Shown: positions 44,204 to 53,875, counted from the stretch's first letter. The stretch is DNA of 64,000 bases from JAHRAW01 sp028066695 (GCA_963457535.1 OY734803.1:1240001-1304000), one strand, 5' to 3'. Made by a program: numbers and translations. The notes: generated by a model from the letters alone, not told the origin.

Positions 44204-46120
44204 TCATTTTTTTTGCCCGCCGTTTTTCGGGGGGTAACCGAGTTCGCGCAGCGCGCCGGTGATTTCCTCCAGAATCGCCGGGTCGTCAATGGTTGCCGGC
44301 ATTTTCCACTCTTCGCCGTCGGCGATTTTTTTCATGGTGCCGCGCAGGATTTTTCCCGAGCGCGTCTTCGGCAGCCGCGCCACCACCGCGGCCAGTTTGA
44401 ACGCGGCCACCGGCCCGATTTTTTCGCGCACCAGTTTCACCGCCTCGGCGACGATGCCGGCGTGCTCGCGCGAGACGCCGGCGTTCAGCACCAAACAGCC
44501 GAGCGGTAATTCGCCTTTCAACTCGTCGCGCACGCCCATGACCGCGCATTCGGCGACATCCGGATGCGACGCCAGCACTTCCTCTATCGCGCCGGTGGAC
44601 AGGCGGTGGCCGGCGACATTGATGACGTCGTCGGTGCGCGACATGACGAACACATAGCCATCCTCGTCTATGTAGCCGGCGTCCCCGGTCTCGTAATAGC
44701 CGGGGAAGTTTTTGAGATACGAATCAAAGTGCCGCCGGCGCGCATTCCACAAAGTCGGAAAAGTGCCGGGCGGCAGCGGGAGTTTTGCGACCAGCGCGCC
44801 GATGTCGCCGCGCGCCGCCGGCTTTCCGTTTGCGTCCAGCGCTTCCAGTTGCCAGCCCGGCGCGGGTTTGGTCGGCGAGCCGTCGCGCACCGGCAGCGCC
44901 TCAATGCCGAGGCAGTTGGAGCAGATCGCCCAGCCGGTTTCGGTCTGCCACCAGTGATCAATGACCGGCACGCCGAGTTTCTCCTTCGCCCAGGCGAGCG
45001 TGTCCGGGTCGGTGCGCTCGCCGGCGAGGAACAGCGACTGCAGACATGAGAGGTCGTATTTCTTCAGGTATTCGCCGCGCGGGTCTTCTTTTTTGATCGC
45101 GCGAAACGCGGTCGGCGCGGTGAACAGCACTTTCACGCGGTGCTCGGAAATCACCCGCCAAAACGCGCCGGGGTCGGGCGTGCCGACCGGCTTGCCTTCA
45201 AACAGCACGGTGGCGCTGCCGTTAAACAGCGGCGCATAGACGATGTAGGAATGCCCGACCACCCAGCCGACATCGGAGGCAGCCCAATAGACATCGCCGG
45301 GCGCGGCGTTGTAAATGTTTTGCATGCTCCACTTGAGCGCGACTATGCCGCCGCCGGTGTCGCGCACCACGCCTTTGGGCGCGCCGGTGGTGCCGGAGGT
45401 GTAGAGAATGTAGAGCGGGTCGGTCGCGGCGACCGGCGCGCATTCGGCGTCTTCGGCCGCGGCCGCCGCTTCATGCCAGTCCACATCGCGCCCGGCAATC
45501 ATTTCGGCGCGCGCCTGCGGGCGCTGCAAAATTACGCACACGCGCGGGCGGTGCTCGGCCAGTTCAATCGCGCGGTCCAGCAGCGGTTTGTATTCCACCA
45601 CGCGCCCCGGTTCAATGCCGCACGAAGCGGCGACCACCGCGACCGGTTTGGCGTCGTCAATGCGCACCGCCAATTCGTTGGAGGCGAAACCGCCGAACAC
45701 CACCGAATGCACCGCGCCGATGCGCGCGCAGGCGAGCATGGCGATGACCGCTTCTGGCACCATCGGCATGTAGATGATCACGCGGTCGCCGCGGCCGACT
45801 CCCTGCGCGGCGAGCGCGCCGGCGAAACGCGCGGTGCGCGCGGTCAGTTCGGCGTAGGTGATTTTTTCGCAGGCGCCGGTGACCGGGCTGTCATAAATCA
45901 GCGCGGTCTGCGCGCCGCGCCCCTGCGCGACATGCAGGTCCAGCGCGTTGTAGCAGACATTGGTTTCGCCGCCGGTGAACCAGCGGTAAAACGGCGCGTC
46001 CGAATCGTCCAGCACTTTGTCCCAGCGCTTGGTCCAGTGAACCGCCTCGGCCGCCTCCCCCCAAAAACCCTCGGGGTCGGCGAGCGAGCGGCGGTGCGTT
46101 TCTTGGTAAGTGCGTTTCAT
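44204..46120 (-). CDS. prpE: Propionyl-CoA synthetase / acyl-CoA ligase (PrpE-type)
   Basis: A 638-residue adenylate-forming ligase, closest to PrpE, that activates propionate (or acetate) to its CoA thioester. ATP-binding motif YTSGTTGAPKGVVRDTGGG, the latter part being PrpE-like; TETGWAICSN (A5 motif); GDAGYIDEDGYVFVMSRTDD (hinge); and the catalytic lysine in PKTRSGKILRGTM. N-terminal ACAS-type region: HWTKRWDKVLD and WFTGGETNVCYNALD. No other methylcitrate-cycle gene is nearby, so it may feed general acyl-CoA pools together with the adjacent divergent hydratase. Confidence 0.9.
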   Translation of the reverse strand: MKRTYQETHRRSLADPEGFWGEAAEAVHWTKRWDKVLDDSDAPFYRWFTGGETNVCYNALDLHVAQGRGAQTALIYDSPVTGACEKITYAELTARTARFAGALAAQGVGRGDRVIIYMPMVPEAVIAMLACARIGAVHSVVFGGFASNELAVRIDDAKPVAVVAASCGIEPGRVVEYKPLLDRAIELAEHRPRVCVILQRPQARAEMIAGRDVDWHEAAAAAEDAECAPVAATDPLYILYTSGTTGAPKGVVRDTGGGIVALKWSMQNIYNAAPGDVYWAASDVGWVVGHSYIVYAPLFNGSATVLFEGKPVGTPDPGAFWRVISEHRVKVLFTAPTAFRAIKKEDPRGEYLKKYDLSCLQSLFLAGERTDPDTLAWAKEKLGVPVIDHWWQTETGWAICSNCLGIEALPVRDGSPTKPAPGWQLEALDANGKPAARGDIGALVAKLPLPPGTFPTLWNARRRHFDSYLKNFPGYYETGDAGYIDEDGYVFVMSRTDDVINVAGHRLSTGAIEEVLASHPDVAECAVMGVRDELKGELPLGCLVLNAGVSREHAGIVAEAVKLVREKIGPVAAFKLAAVVARLPKTRSGKILRGTMKKIADGEEWKMPATIDDPAILEEITGALRELGYPPKNGGQKK

Positions 46121-46228
46121 AATTTTCGGCCGAATGCGCTATGATGCGCGTTATGATGCGAATGGCGGCGCGGAATGCCCGCGCCCCGTGCATATTAACT
46201 TAACCGCAAACCAACCGGATTGTAAAAA

Positions 46229-47005
46229 ATGACCCACCAACACATCATCACCGAAACGCGCGGCCGGGTCGGCCTGATCACCCTCAACCGCCCGAAGGCG
46301 CTGAACGCGCTGTCCTCGGAAATGATGCGCGAAATCGGCGAGGCGCTCGCCGCGTTTGAGCGCGACGACGCGGTCGGCGCGATGCTCATCACCGGCAGCG
46401 ACAAATCCTTCGCCGCCGGCGCCGACATCGCCGAGATGCGCGAAAAAGACTACCTGCAGGCCTACAAGGAAAACTTCATCACCGACCACTGGGAAGAGGC
46501 GGCGAAATGCCGCAAGCCGCTTATCGCCGCGGTCGGCGGTTACGCGCTCGGCGGCGGCTGCGAGTTGGCGATGATGTGCGACTTCATCATCGCCGCCGAC
46601 ACCGCAAAATTCGGGCAGCCGGAAATCAACCTCGGCGTCATTCCCGGCGCCGGCGGCACGCAGCGGTTAATCCGCGCGGTCGGCAAGGCGAAAGCGATGG
46701 ACCTGTGCCTGAGCGGGCGAATGATGGACGCGGAAGAGGCCGAGCGCGCCGGACTGGTGGCGCGCGTGGTCGCGGCCGACAAACTTCTGGACGAGGCGCT
46801 GAAAACCGCCGAACAAATCGCCGGCAAATCGCTGCCGGCGCTGATGATGTGCAAGGAATCAGTCAACCGCTCGCAGGAGTCCGGCCTGTCCGAGGGGCTG
46901 CTGTTTGAGCGGCGGCAATTCCACGCGCTGTTCGCGAGCGAAGACCAGAAGGAAGGCATGCGCGCGTTTTTGGAAAAGCGCAAGCCGAATTGGAAGCACC
47001 GCTGA
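46229..47005 (+). CDS. Enoyl-CoA hydratase
   Basis: A 258-residue crotonase-family enzyme that hydrates trans-2-enoyl-CoA to 3-hydroxyacyl-CoA in beta-oxidation. Both catalytic glutamates are present, in GGGCELAMMCDFI and GQPEINLGVIPGAGGTQRL, and the oxyanion-hole region AAGADIAEM is conserved. Highly similar to short-chain enoyl-CoA hydratase (mitochondrial ECHS1 type), so short-chain substrates are likely. Divergent from prpE; a TATGATGCG sequence occurs twice in the gap between them. Confidence 0.95.
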   Translation: MTHQHIITETRGRVGLITLNRPKALNALSSEMMREIGEALAAFERDDAVGAMLITGSDKSFAAGADIAEMREKDYLQAYKENFITDHWEEAAKCRKPLIAAVGGYALGGGCELAMMCDFIIAADTAKFGQPEINLGVIPGAGGTQRLIRAVGKAKAMDLCLSGRMMDAEEAERAGLVARVVAADKLLDEALKTAEQIAGKSLPALMMCKESVNRSQESGLSEGLLFERRQFHALFASEDQKEGMRAFLEKRKPNWKHR

Positions 47006-47027
47006 CCTATTGCGGGGCGCATAATTA

Positions 47028-48248
47028 ATGAGCCGCAATTTCTGGCGCGGCGCGCTGGTGGTCATCATCGCCGGCTGCGCCATCTCCACCATCGGCTTCG
47101 GCATTCGCTCGGCGTTCGGGCTGTTCCTCGGCCCGATGACATTGGCGCGCGACTGGCCGCGCGAGACTTTCGCGCTCGCCATGGCGCTGCAAAATTTGCT
47201 GTGGGGCGCCGCGCTGCCTTTCGCCGGCGCGCTCGCCGACCGCGCCGGCCCGGCGCGCGTCATCATGCTCGGCGCGCTGCTGTATGCCGCCGGCATCTAC
47301 GGCATGAGTTCCGCCGAAAGCGGTTTCGCGCTGCACCTCACCGGCGGCATATTGACCGGCACCGGCATCGCCTTCGCCGCGTTCTCCATCGCCATGGCCG
47401 CGATGGCGCGCGTGGTCGCGCCGCAAAAACGCTCCATGGTGTTCGGGCTCGGCACCGCGGCCGGCTCGTTCGGGCAGGTGCTGTTCTCGCCGATCTGCCA
47501 GGGATTCATCGGCGCCTACGGCTGGCACGCGACGCTGCTGATTCTCTCCGCGGTGACGCTGGCGATGATTCCGCTGGCCATGCTGCTGCCCGGCGACCCG
47601 AGTCGCTCCTCACATGAAGCGGTCAGCACGCAAACCCTGGGAAACGCGCTCGGCGAGGCTGCCGGCCACCGCGGCTACGCGCTGTTAACCATCGGCTTTT
47701 TCGTCTGCGGTTTTCATGTCGCCTTCATCACCGTGCACTTTCCGGCGTATGTGCGCGACATCGGGCTGAACCCGGCGGTCGGCGCGTATTCCATCGCGCT
47801 CATCGGTTTAATGAACATCGCCGGCTCGTTTTTGTCGGGCCTCGCCGGCCAGCGGTGGAGCAAAAAGTGCGGCCTCAGCGTCATTTACTTCACCCGCTCG
47901 GTCTGCATTTTTTTGCTGCTGGTCATGCCGAAAACCGAAATCACCATTTACCTTTTCGCCGGCGCGATGGGAATTTTATGGCTGTCCACCGTGCCGCTGA
48001 CCACCGGCATCGTCGTGCAAATTTTCGGCGTGCGCTACATGGCGACCTTGTTCGGCATCGTCTTTTTCAGCCACCAAGTCGGCAGTTTCCTCGGCGTCTG
48101 GCTCGGCGGCCGCCTGTTTGATCAGAGCGGCTCGTATGACGGCATGTGGATCGCCGGCATCATCGCCGGCCTGGCCGCGGCCGCGATTCATTTGCCGATC
48201 AACGAAAAACCGCTGGCGCGCCTGGCGGCTCAAGGCGGTTCGGGTTAA
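47028..48248 (+). CDS. MFS transporter (monocarboxylate/oxalate-formate antiporter-like)
   Basis: A 406-residue major facilitator with about 12 membrane helices. Seen: an A-motif-like LADRAGPARVIMLGALL after helix 2, a mid-protein hydrophilic loop (GDPSRSSHEAVSTQTLGNAL) and a second-half repeat LAGQRWSKKCGLSVIYF. The overall style suggests the monocarboxylate or oxalate/formate-antiporter branch. The substrate cannot be assigned. It is 22 bases after the enoyl-CoA hydratase and likely in the same transcript, suggesting a carboxylic acid. Its stop overlaps that of the convergent aminotransferase. Confidence 0.85.
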   Translation: MSRNFWRGALVVIIAGCAISTIGFGIRSAFGLFLGPMTLARDWPRETFALAMALQNLLWGAALPFAGALADRAGPARVIMLGALLYAAGIYGMSSAESGFALHLTGGILTGTGIAFAAFSIAMAAMARVVAPQKRSMVFGLGTAAGSFGQVLFSPICQGFIGAYGWHATLLILSAVTLAMIPLAMLLPGDPSRSSHEAVSTQTLGNALGEAAGHRGYALLTIGFFVCGFHVAFITVHFPAYVRDIGLNPAVGAYSIALIGLMNIAGSFLSGLAGQRWSKKCGLSVIYFTRSVCIFLLLVMPKTEITIYLFAGAMGILWLSTVPLTTGIVVQIFGVRYMATLFGIVFFSHQVGSFLGVWLGGRLFDQSGSYDGMWIAGIIAGLAAAAIHLPINEKPLARLAAQGGSG

Positions 48249-49510
48249 CCGCCGGCGATTTCTTCCATCGCCCCCAAAAACCGCGCCACCTCCGCTTCGC
48301 TGTTGTAGTGGCAGACCGACACGCGCACGCAGTCGGTCATGTTCAGCGGGTCCAAAATGTTCGCGGAGAAGTAATCGTTTTTGCGAATGTGCACGCGCAC
48401 GCCGCGCTCGGACAGCGCGCGCACCACTTGCGCCGACGGAACGCCGCGCACCGCCAATGACACCAAGCCCTCGCGGCGCGGGTTGTCGGCGCCGGCGATG
48501 ATGATGACTTTTGGCATTTCGGTTAAACCTTTTTTGCTGCGGCAGCCGCGCAGCATCGCTTCTATTAAATGTTTTTCATGCGCGACTATCGCTTCGCCGG
48601 CGGCGAGCAGGCGGGCGCGGCGGTTGGCGGATTTGGTGAAATGCGCGCCGAGCCAGTCCAAATAGGCGGCGACTTCGGAGAAGGCGGCGTAGGCGGCGGT
48701 GTCGCGCGTGCCGAGTTCCCAGTGGTCGGCGGCGGTGCCGTCCAGTTTGTCGTGCGGCAATTCGGCGAGGCGTTTTGACACCCAGGCGAAGCCGTAATTG
48801 TGGCGCGAGAAAATTTTGTAGCCGGAAACCGCGTAGGCGTCGGCGCCGAGCGCTTTGACATCCACGCCGCCATGCGGCGCGTGCTGAATGCCGTCCACGA
48901 TGATGAAGCAGCGCGGCGCGATGCCGCGAACCTCGCGGCACACCGCGGCGACATCCACCGAGACGCCGGCGACCGGGCTGGTCTGAATGACGGTGACCAC
49001 GCGCGTGTCTGCGGTCAGCGCGCGGCGGTAGTCGGCGGCGCCGAGCGCGCAGGTTTGCGGGTCGTGCGCGATGACCGCGTATTCGCGGCCGGCATGCGCG
49101 GCCCATTGCCGCGCGGCGCTTCGCGTCGCCGGGTGTTCCAATGCGCCGCCGAGCGCGCGGCCGCCCGCGGGCGCGCCGAGCATGGCCGCGCGAATCACGC
49201 GGAACAAACACTCGGTGCCGCTCTCGCCGACGAAAACCCGCCCCCCCGCTTTGTCATTGTGGGCGGCGCCGAGAAACTCCATCATGTCGCGCCGCCCGGC
49301 TTCAATGATGCGCACCAATTCGCGCGAGGCCGGATTGTCGCGCCCCTGGTTGTCGGGCAATTCCGACAACTTCGCGGCGACTTTCGCCGCGGTCTTTAAC
49401 CGCAGCGAGCCGCCGGCGTTTTCAAAATACACGCGCGCGCCCTGATACGGGCACTTCGCAACATGATGAAACCGCGCGCGAATCTCGCGCAGCAGGCGGG
49501 GGTTAAACAT
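48245..49510 (-). CDS. Class V aminotransferase (cysteine-desulfurase fold)
   Basis: A 421-residue PLP enzyme. The PLP lysine is in AVSGYKIFSRHNYGF, and the cofactor-binding aspartate and histidine are in FIIVDGIQHAPHGGVDV. N-terminal YFENAGGSLRLKTAAKVA is a SufS/CsdA-style start. The catalytic cysteine loop of true desulfurases (RxGxHC) is not seen; instead RKNDYFSANILDPLN occurs, so it is probably a transaminase, lyase or kynureninase-like enzyme rather than a desulfurase. The ATG at 49510 was chosen because it gives the family start; the upstream open frame is low-complexity. Downstream of the MFS gene on the same strand. Confidence 0.8.
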   Translation of the reverse strand: MFNPRLLREIRARFHHVAKCPYQGARVYFENAGGSLRLKTAAKVAAKLSELPDNQGRDNPASRELVRIIEAGRRDMMEFLGAAHNDKAGGRVFVGESGTECLFRVIRAAMLGAPAGGRALGGALEHPATRSAARQWAAHAGREYAVIAHDPQTCALGAADYRRALTADTRVVTVIQTSPVAGVSVDVAAVCREVRGIAPRCFIIVDGIQHAPHGGVDVKALGADAYAVSGYKIFSRHNYGFAWVSKRLAELPHDKLDGTAADHWELGTRDTAAYAAFSEVAAYLDWLGAHFTKSANRRARLLAAGEAIVAHEKHLIEAMLRGCRSKKGLTEMPKVIIIAGADNPRREGLVSLAVRGVPSAQVVRALSERGVRVHIRKNDYFSANILDPLNMTDCVRVSVCHYNSEAEVARFLGAMEEIAGG

Positions 49511-49536
49511 GCCGCCAGTATACCCAGCCGCGCTTT

Positions 49537-50766
49537 TCACTTTGCCCTCCCGCGCGAGCGGGTGAAGCGGCGGGCCAGGCGGAAGAACATCGGCGAGGTG
49601 CGCAGCAGGCCGACGAAGCGCGAGCGGCGTTCGGCCGGGACCGCGGCGCGGCGGAGGCTGCGGATGATGACCACCAGGCAAAGCGTGGCGTGCACCGCGC
49701 AGGTGTAGAGAAAGAACGCGGGCGCGCCGAAGTATTCAATGACCAGCGAGGCGGCGTAGGGGCCGATGACCGCGCCGAGCGCGAAGTAAAAACTCAGGCC
49801 GGCCGAGACCAGCACATACTGGCCGATGCCGGCGCGGTCGTTGGCGTGCGCGGCGGCGAGCGAATACAGCGGCAACGCGAACGCGCCGAACGCGAACGCG
49901 CCGATGTAGACCGGCAGCACCGCGCTCTGCCCGGACAAAAACACCGCGGCGAGCATTGCGCCGAAAGTGGAGAACAGCACGGTGGAGCGGCGGCCGACTT
50001 TGTCGGACATGTAGCCGAGCGGATACTGCAGCGCGGCGCCGCCGACGATGCCGAGCGTCATGAACACCACCACCGCGCCGGTGTCCAGGCCGATTTCCAG
50101 CCCGTAGAGGGGCCCGACCAGGCGAAAGGCCGAGTTGGTCAGGCCGATGGCGAGCGAGGTCAGGCAGGCAAGCGGCGAGATGCGCCAGATCGCGCCGAGG
50201 TCCAGTTTGAGATTTTCCGGCGCGGCCGGGCGCGCGCGCGTGGACAGCGCGACCGGCACCAGCGACAGGCAGTACATCATGCTGACCACCGAAAAAATTT
50301 CGTGGCCGCCCTCGCCGACCAGCGGAATTAAAAACTGCGTGCCGGTGACCGCGAGCAGATCCAAAATGCGGTAGACGCCGAGCACGCGGCCGCGCGAGTC
50401 ATTCTTGGAAATTTCGTTGATCCAACTTTCCACCACCATCAACAGCGCGGCGAAACAAAATCCGCTGAACACGCGCATCACCAGCCACACCCACGGGTTC
50501 GGCGTCATCGCCATGACCAGCGGCACGAGCGCGCCGATTGCGGCGAGCGCGGCGAACGCGCGCACATGCCCGGTGCGGCGAATCAGGCGCGCCGAATGAA
50601 AACTTGCGGCGAAAAATCCGAGGTAATAACACGCGCCCATCAGGCCCACCAGGACGGTGTCAAACCCCTCCAAACTGCCGCGCAGCGCGATCAGCGTGCC
50701 GAGCACGCCGTTGCCGCCGAGCAAAATGGAGGCGGACAGCAGCAGCGGCGCAATCGGTTTCAGCAT
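49537..50766 (-). CDS. MFS transporter (YcaD-like)
   Basis: A 409-residue carrier with about 12 membrane helices. The segment VESWINEISKNDSRGRVLGVYRILD between helices 4 and 5 resembles YcaD-like carriers. The second half has LGYMSDKVGRRSTVL (motif A). The C-terminal tail is basic (SRFVGLLRTSPMFFRLARRF). Substrate unknown. It sits between the EncFtn gene and the aminotransferase, all on the same strand with gaps of 51 and 26 bases. Confidence 0.85.
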   Translation of the reverse strand: MLKPIAPLLLSASILLGGNGVLGTLIALRGSLEGFDTVLVGLMGACYYLGFFAASFHSARLIRRTGHVRAFAALAAIGALVPLVMAMTPNPWVWLVMRVFSGFCFAALLMVVESWINEISKNDSRGRVLGVYRILDLLAVTGTQFLIPLVGEGGHEIFSVVSMMYCLSLVPVALSTRARPAAPENLKLDLGAIWRISPLACLTSLAIGLTNSAFRLVGPLYGLEIGLDTGAVVVFMTLGIVGGAALQYPLGYMSDKVGRRSTVLFSTFGAMLAAVFLSGQSAVLPVYIGAFAFGAFALPLYSLAAAHANDRAGIGQYVLVSAGLSFYFALGAVIGPYAASLVIEYFGAPAFFLYTCAVHATLCLVVIIRSLRRAAVPAERRSRFVGLLRTSPMFFRLARRFTRSRGRAK

Positions 50767-50817
50767 AACGCCGCGTCGGGCGAAGGCGCGCTTGTCAGGA
50801 AAGCGCGGGCGCGCCCG

Positions 50818-51108
50818 TCAGTGGTTGTGGCCGATCGGTCCCTCTTTGAACAGCGCTTCTTTCAATTCGCGATCCAGCACCTCGTCGCGGCGGCGAATCC
50901 ATTCCAGCACCATCGCCGCGTGCTCTTTTTCCTCGTCGCGGTTGTGCTCCAAAATGCGCTTCAGTTCCGGGTCCTTGCACGCGTCCACGCGCTGGTTGTA
51001 CCAGTCCACCGCCTCCAACTCCTCCATCAGCGAGGTGATCGCGCGGTGCATGTCGCGGGTTTCGTCGGAAAGTTCTTCAACCGGCTCGTGGTAGCCTTCA
51101 TTGGACAT
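50818..51108 (-). CDS. Encapsulated-ferritin-type (EncFtn) iron-oxidising protein without encapsulin
   Basis: A 96-residue protein strongly similar to EncFtn of Rhodospirillum rubrum, which oxidises Fe(II) at a site built across a dimer. Ferroxidase residues are conserved: E30, W36 and Y37 (MEELEAVDWYNQRVD) and E60 and H63 (HNRDEEKEHAAM), equivalent to E32, W38, Y39, E62 and H65. The usual C-terminal encapsulin-targeting tail is missing: the protein ends EGPIGHNH. No encapsulin gene is within the window. The ATG at 51108 was chosen because it gives the canonical start with an AGGGGG site; it overlaps the clpA end by 11 bases, and the upstream open frame is a shadow. Confidence 0.85.
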   Translation of the reverse strand: MSNEGYHEPVEELSDETRDMHRAITSLMEELEAVDWYNQRVDACKDPELKRILEHNRDEEKEHAAMVLEWIRRRDEVLDRELKEALFKEGPIGHNH

Positions 51109-53536
51109 GGGTTTTTCCCCCTGCGGATTTTTCGTTGGAAGATTTTTCGGAAGACTTTTCAAAGGTGAAAGTCAGCGCACCTTCGCCGTTTTCTTTCGCG
51201 GGTTTTTCCGCGGACTTTTTCGCCAGTGAAATACGAATGCGCCCGCCTTTGGCGATGCCGCCGAACAGCAGTTCATCGGCGAGCGGCTGTTTGATTTCGC
51301 GCTGAATCACGCGCTGCATCGGGCGCGCGCCCATGGCCGGGTCGTAGCCTTTTTCGGCGAGGTAGCGCAGCGCGTCGTCGTCAATGGAAAGCGAGACGCG
51401 CCGCTCGGCGAGTTGCTGCTCAAGTTCATAGACGAACTTTCGCACCACATGCAAAATGGTCGCCTGGTCCAAACTGTTGAAGCGGATGATGCCGTCCAGG
51501 CGGTTGCGAAATTCCGGCGAGAAAGTCTTCTTCACCGCTTCCATGTCGTCGCTGCTGTGGTCCTGCGCGACAAAACCCATGCTGGCGCGCGCGGCCTGCT
51601 CGGCGCCGGCGTTGGTGGTCAGCACCAAAATCACATTGCGAAAATCCGACTTGCGGCCGTTGTTGTCGGTGAGCGCGCCGTAGTCCATGACCTGCAGCAG
51701 AATGTTGAACACATCCGGGTGCGCCTTTTCAATTTCGTCAAACAGCACCACCGCGTGCGGGTGTTTGTTGACCGCCTCGCTCAGCAGCCCGCCCTGGTCA
51801 AAGCCGACATAGCCGGGCGGCGCGCCGATCAGGCGCGACACGGTGTGCCGCTCCATGTATTCCGACATGTCAAAGCGCAAAAATTCAATGCCGAGAATGC
51901 GCGCGAGTTGCTTGGTCACTTCGGTTTTGCCGACGCCGGTGGGGCCGGAAAACAGCAGCGAGGCAATCGGTTTTTCCGGGCTGCCGAGCCCGGAACGCGC
52001 CATTTTGATGGAGGAGGCGAGCGCGGAAATCGCCGCGTCCTGGCCGAACACCAGCATCTTTAAATCGCGCTCCAGGGTTTTCAGCGCGCGCGTGTCCGAG
52101 GCCGAAACATGCTTGGGCGGAATGCGCGCGATGTCGGCGACCATGCTTTCAATTTCGCGCACGCCGACGGTGGCCGCTTTCCCGGTTTTTCGCGGGACTT
52201 TTTCGCCATTGTTTTTATCGTTCTTCTTTCCGAGGTTTTCCGCGTCGTTTTTTCCGACATAAGAGCCGCGCCCGTCGGCGAGCCGCGTTTTTGCGCCGGC
52301 TTCGTCTATCACATCAATCGCCGTGTCCGGAAGTTGCCGCTCGCTCAGATAGCGCGCCGACAATTCCACCGCGGTGCGCAGCGCCGGCTGCGTGTATTTG
52401 ACTTCGTGGTGCTCCTCAAAGCGCGACTTCAGCCCGCGCAAAATTTCCACGGCCTCGTCCACGCTCGGCTGCGCCACATCAATTTTTTGAAAGCGCCGCG
52501 AAAGCGCGCGGTCTTTTTCAAAAACGCCGCGGTATTCGCGGTAGGTGGTGGAACCGATGCACTTGATGCCGCCCGAGGCGAGCGCGGGCTTGAGCAAATT
52601 GGAGGCGTCCAGCGTGCCGCCGGAAACCGCGCCGGCGCCGATGACGGTGTGAATTTCGTCTATGAAAAGCACCGCGCCCGGCTGTTTTTGCAGCGCGCCC
52701 AGCACCGCTTTCAGGCGCTGTTCAAAATCGCCGCGGTATTTCGCGCCGGCCAAAAGCACGCCCAAATCCAGCGCGTAAATGACGCAGTCGGCGAGCACCG
52801 CCGGCACTTCGCGCCGCACGATTTTGTCGGCGAGTCCCTCGGCCAGCGCGGTTTTGCCGACGCCGGCTTCGCCGACGAACAGCGGGTTGTTTTTGCGGCG
52901 GCGGCACAAAATTTGCACGGTGCGCCGCAATTCCTTTTCGCGCCCGATGAGCGGGTCAATGCGCCCTTCGGCGGCGAGTTGGTTGAGGTTGACGGTGAAA
53001 GTTTCCAGCGGGCCGCCGCGCGACTCGCGCTCGTCGCCGCGCGCTTCGCCGTCGGCGTCCAGATCGTCCGGCGCGGGCAGGCGCTCGCCGTTTGCATTGG
53101 CGCCGGGAATTTTGGCGATGCCGTGCGCGACATAATTGACCACGTCGTAGCGGCTGATTTCCTGGCGGCTCAGAAAATACACCGCGTGCGATTCCTTTTC
53201 GCTGAACACCGCTATCAAAACATTGGCGCCGCGCACCTCTTTTTTGCCGGAACTTTGCACATGCAAAATCGCGCGCTGCAAAACGCGGCGAAAACCGATG
53301 CCCGGCTGCGGCTCGCGGTCGGCGCCGGCGAGCGGCGGAATTTCGCTCTGCAAATAATCGGCCAGCAGTTTTTTCAGCGCGGGAACATCGCCGCCGCAGG
53401 AAATGATCGCGCGGCGCGTCTCGCGGTCGTCCAGCAGCGCGTAGAGCAGGTGTTCAACGGTGATGATTCCATGTCCTTCCTTGCGCGCCATGTTCACCGC
53501 GTTGCCGAGGGTGGTTTCCAGTTCTTCGGACAGCAT
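51098..53536 (-). CDS. clpA: ATP-dependent Clp protease ATPase subunit ClpA
   Basis: An 812-residue double-AAA+ unfoldase feeding ClpP (758 in E. coli). N domain MLSEELETTLGNAVNMAR; first AAA+ P-loop GEAGVGKTALAEGL; second GPTGVGKTEVTKQL with FLRFDMSEYMERHTVSRL; and the ClpP-contact loop region. Two additions account for the extra length: a Lys/Asn/Gly-rich insertion of about 28 residues after IDVIDEAGAKTRLADG, and a Lys/Ser/Glu-rich C-terminal tail. It follows clpS after 15 bases. No clpP is in the window. Confidence 0.95.
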   Translation of the reverse strand: MLSEELETTLGNAVNMARKEGHGIITVEHLLYALLDDRETRRAIISCGGDVPALKKLLADYLQSEIPPLAGADREPQPGIGFRRVLQRAILHVQSSGKKEVRGANVLIAVFSEKESHAVYFLSRQEISRYDVVNYVAHGIAKIPGANANGERLPAPDDLDADGEARGDERESRGGPLETFTVNLNQLAAEGRIDPLIGREKELRRTVQILCRRRKNNPLFVGEAGVGKTALAEGLADKIVRREVPAVLADCVIYALDLGVLLAGAKYRGDFEQRLKAVLGALQKQPGAVLFIDEIHTVIGAGAVSGGTLDASNLLKPALASGGIKCIGSTTYREYRGVFEKDRALSRRFQKIDVAQPSVDEAVEILRGLKSRFEEHHEVKYTQPALRTAVELSARYLSERQLPDTAIDVIDEAGAKTRLADGRGSYVGKNDAENLGKKNDKNNGEKVPRKTGKAATVGVREIESMVADIARIPPKHVSASDTRALKTLERDLKMLVFGQDAAISALASSIKMARSGLGSPEKPIASLLFSGPTGVGKTEVTKQLARILGIEFLRFDMSEYMERHTVSRLIGAPPGYVGFDQGGLLSEAVNKHPHAVVLFDEIEKAHPDVFNILLQVMDYGALTDNNGRKSDFRNVILVLTTNAGAEQAARASMGFVAQDHSSDDMEAVKKTFSPEFRNRLDGIIRFNSLDQATILHVVRKFVYELEQQLAERRVSLSIDDDALRYLAEKGYDPAMGARPMQRVIQREIKQPLADELLFGGIAKGGRIRISLAKKSAEKPAKENGEGALTFTFEKSSEKSSNEKSAGGKTHVQ

Positions 53537-53551
53537 TTCGCGTTCGCCCCG

Positions 53552-53875
53552 CTACTCTTTTTCCAGCGTGCACTGCAGCGGATGCTGGTGTTCGCGCGCG
53601 CAGTCCAGGGTTTGGCGCATTTTGGTCTCGGCGATTTCGCGCGGATAGACGCCGCACACGCCGAGTCCGCGCGTGTGAATGTGAATCATGATTTGTTCGG
53701 CTTTGTCGCGTCCCATGTTAAAGAAGCGCATCAACAGCATGACCACGAATTCCATGGGCGTGAAGTCGTCGTTCAGCAGCAGCACCTTGTAAAGCGGCGG
53801 CTTTTTTAATTTCGGCTTGGCGCGCTCGGCGAGCGCGCCGTTGTCGCCGCGGGTGGTGCGGAGCGCGTCGTTCAT
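53552..53875 (-). CDS. clpS: ClpA adaptor protein ClpS
   Basis: A 107-residue N-end-rule adaptor for ClpA. Signature segments YKVLLLNDDFTPMEFVVMLL and the conserved histidine region AEQIMIHIHTRGLGVCGVYPREIAETK. The ATG at 53875 overlaps the stop of the HesB gene (TAATG) by one base, so translational coupling with the Fe-S carrier upstream is likely. Confidence 0.95.
   Translation of the reverse strand: MNDALRTTRGDNGALAERAKPKLKKPPLYKVLLLNDDFTPMEFVVMLLMRFFNMGRDKAEQIMIHIHTRGLGVCGVYPREIAETKMRQTLDCAREHQHPLQCTLEKE

Noticed and set aside
46140..46160. TATGATGCG twice between prpE and the enoyl-CoA hydratase gene
   Set aside because: It may be a weak -10 or operator pair, but two short repeats are not enough evidence.
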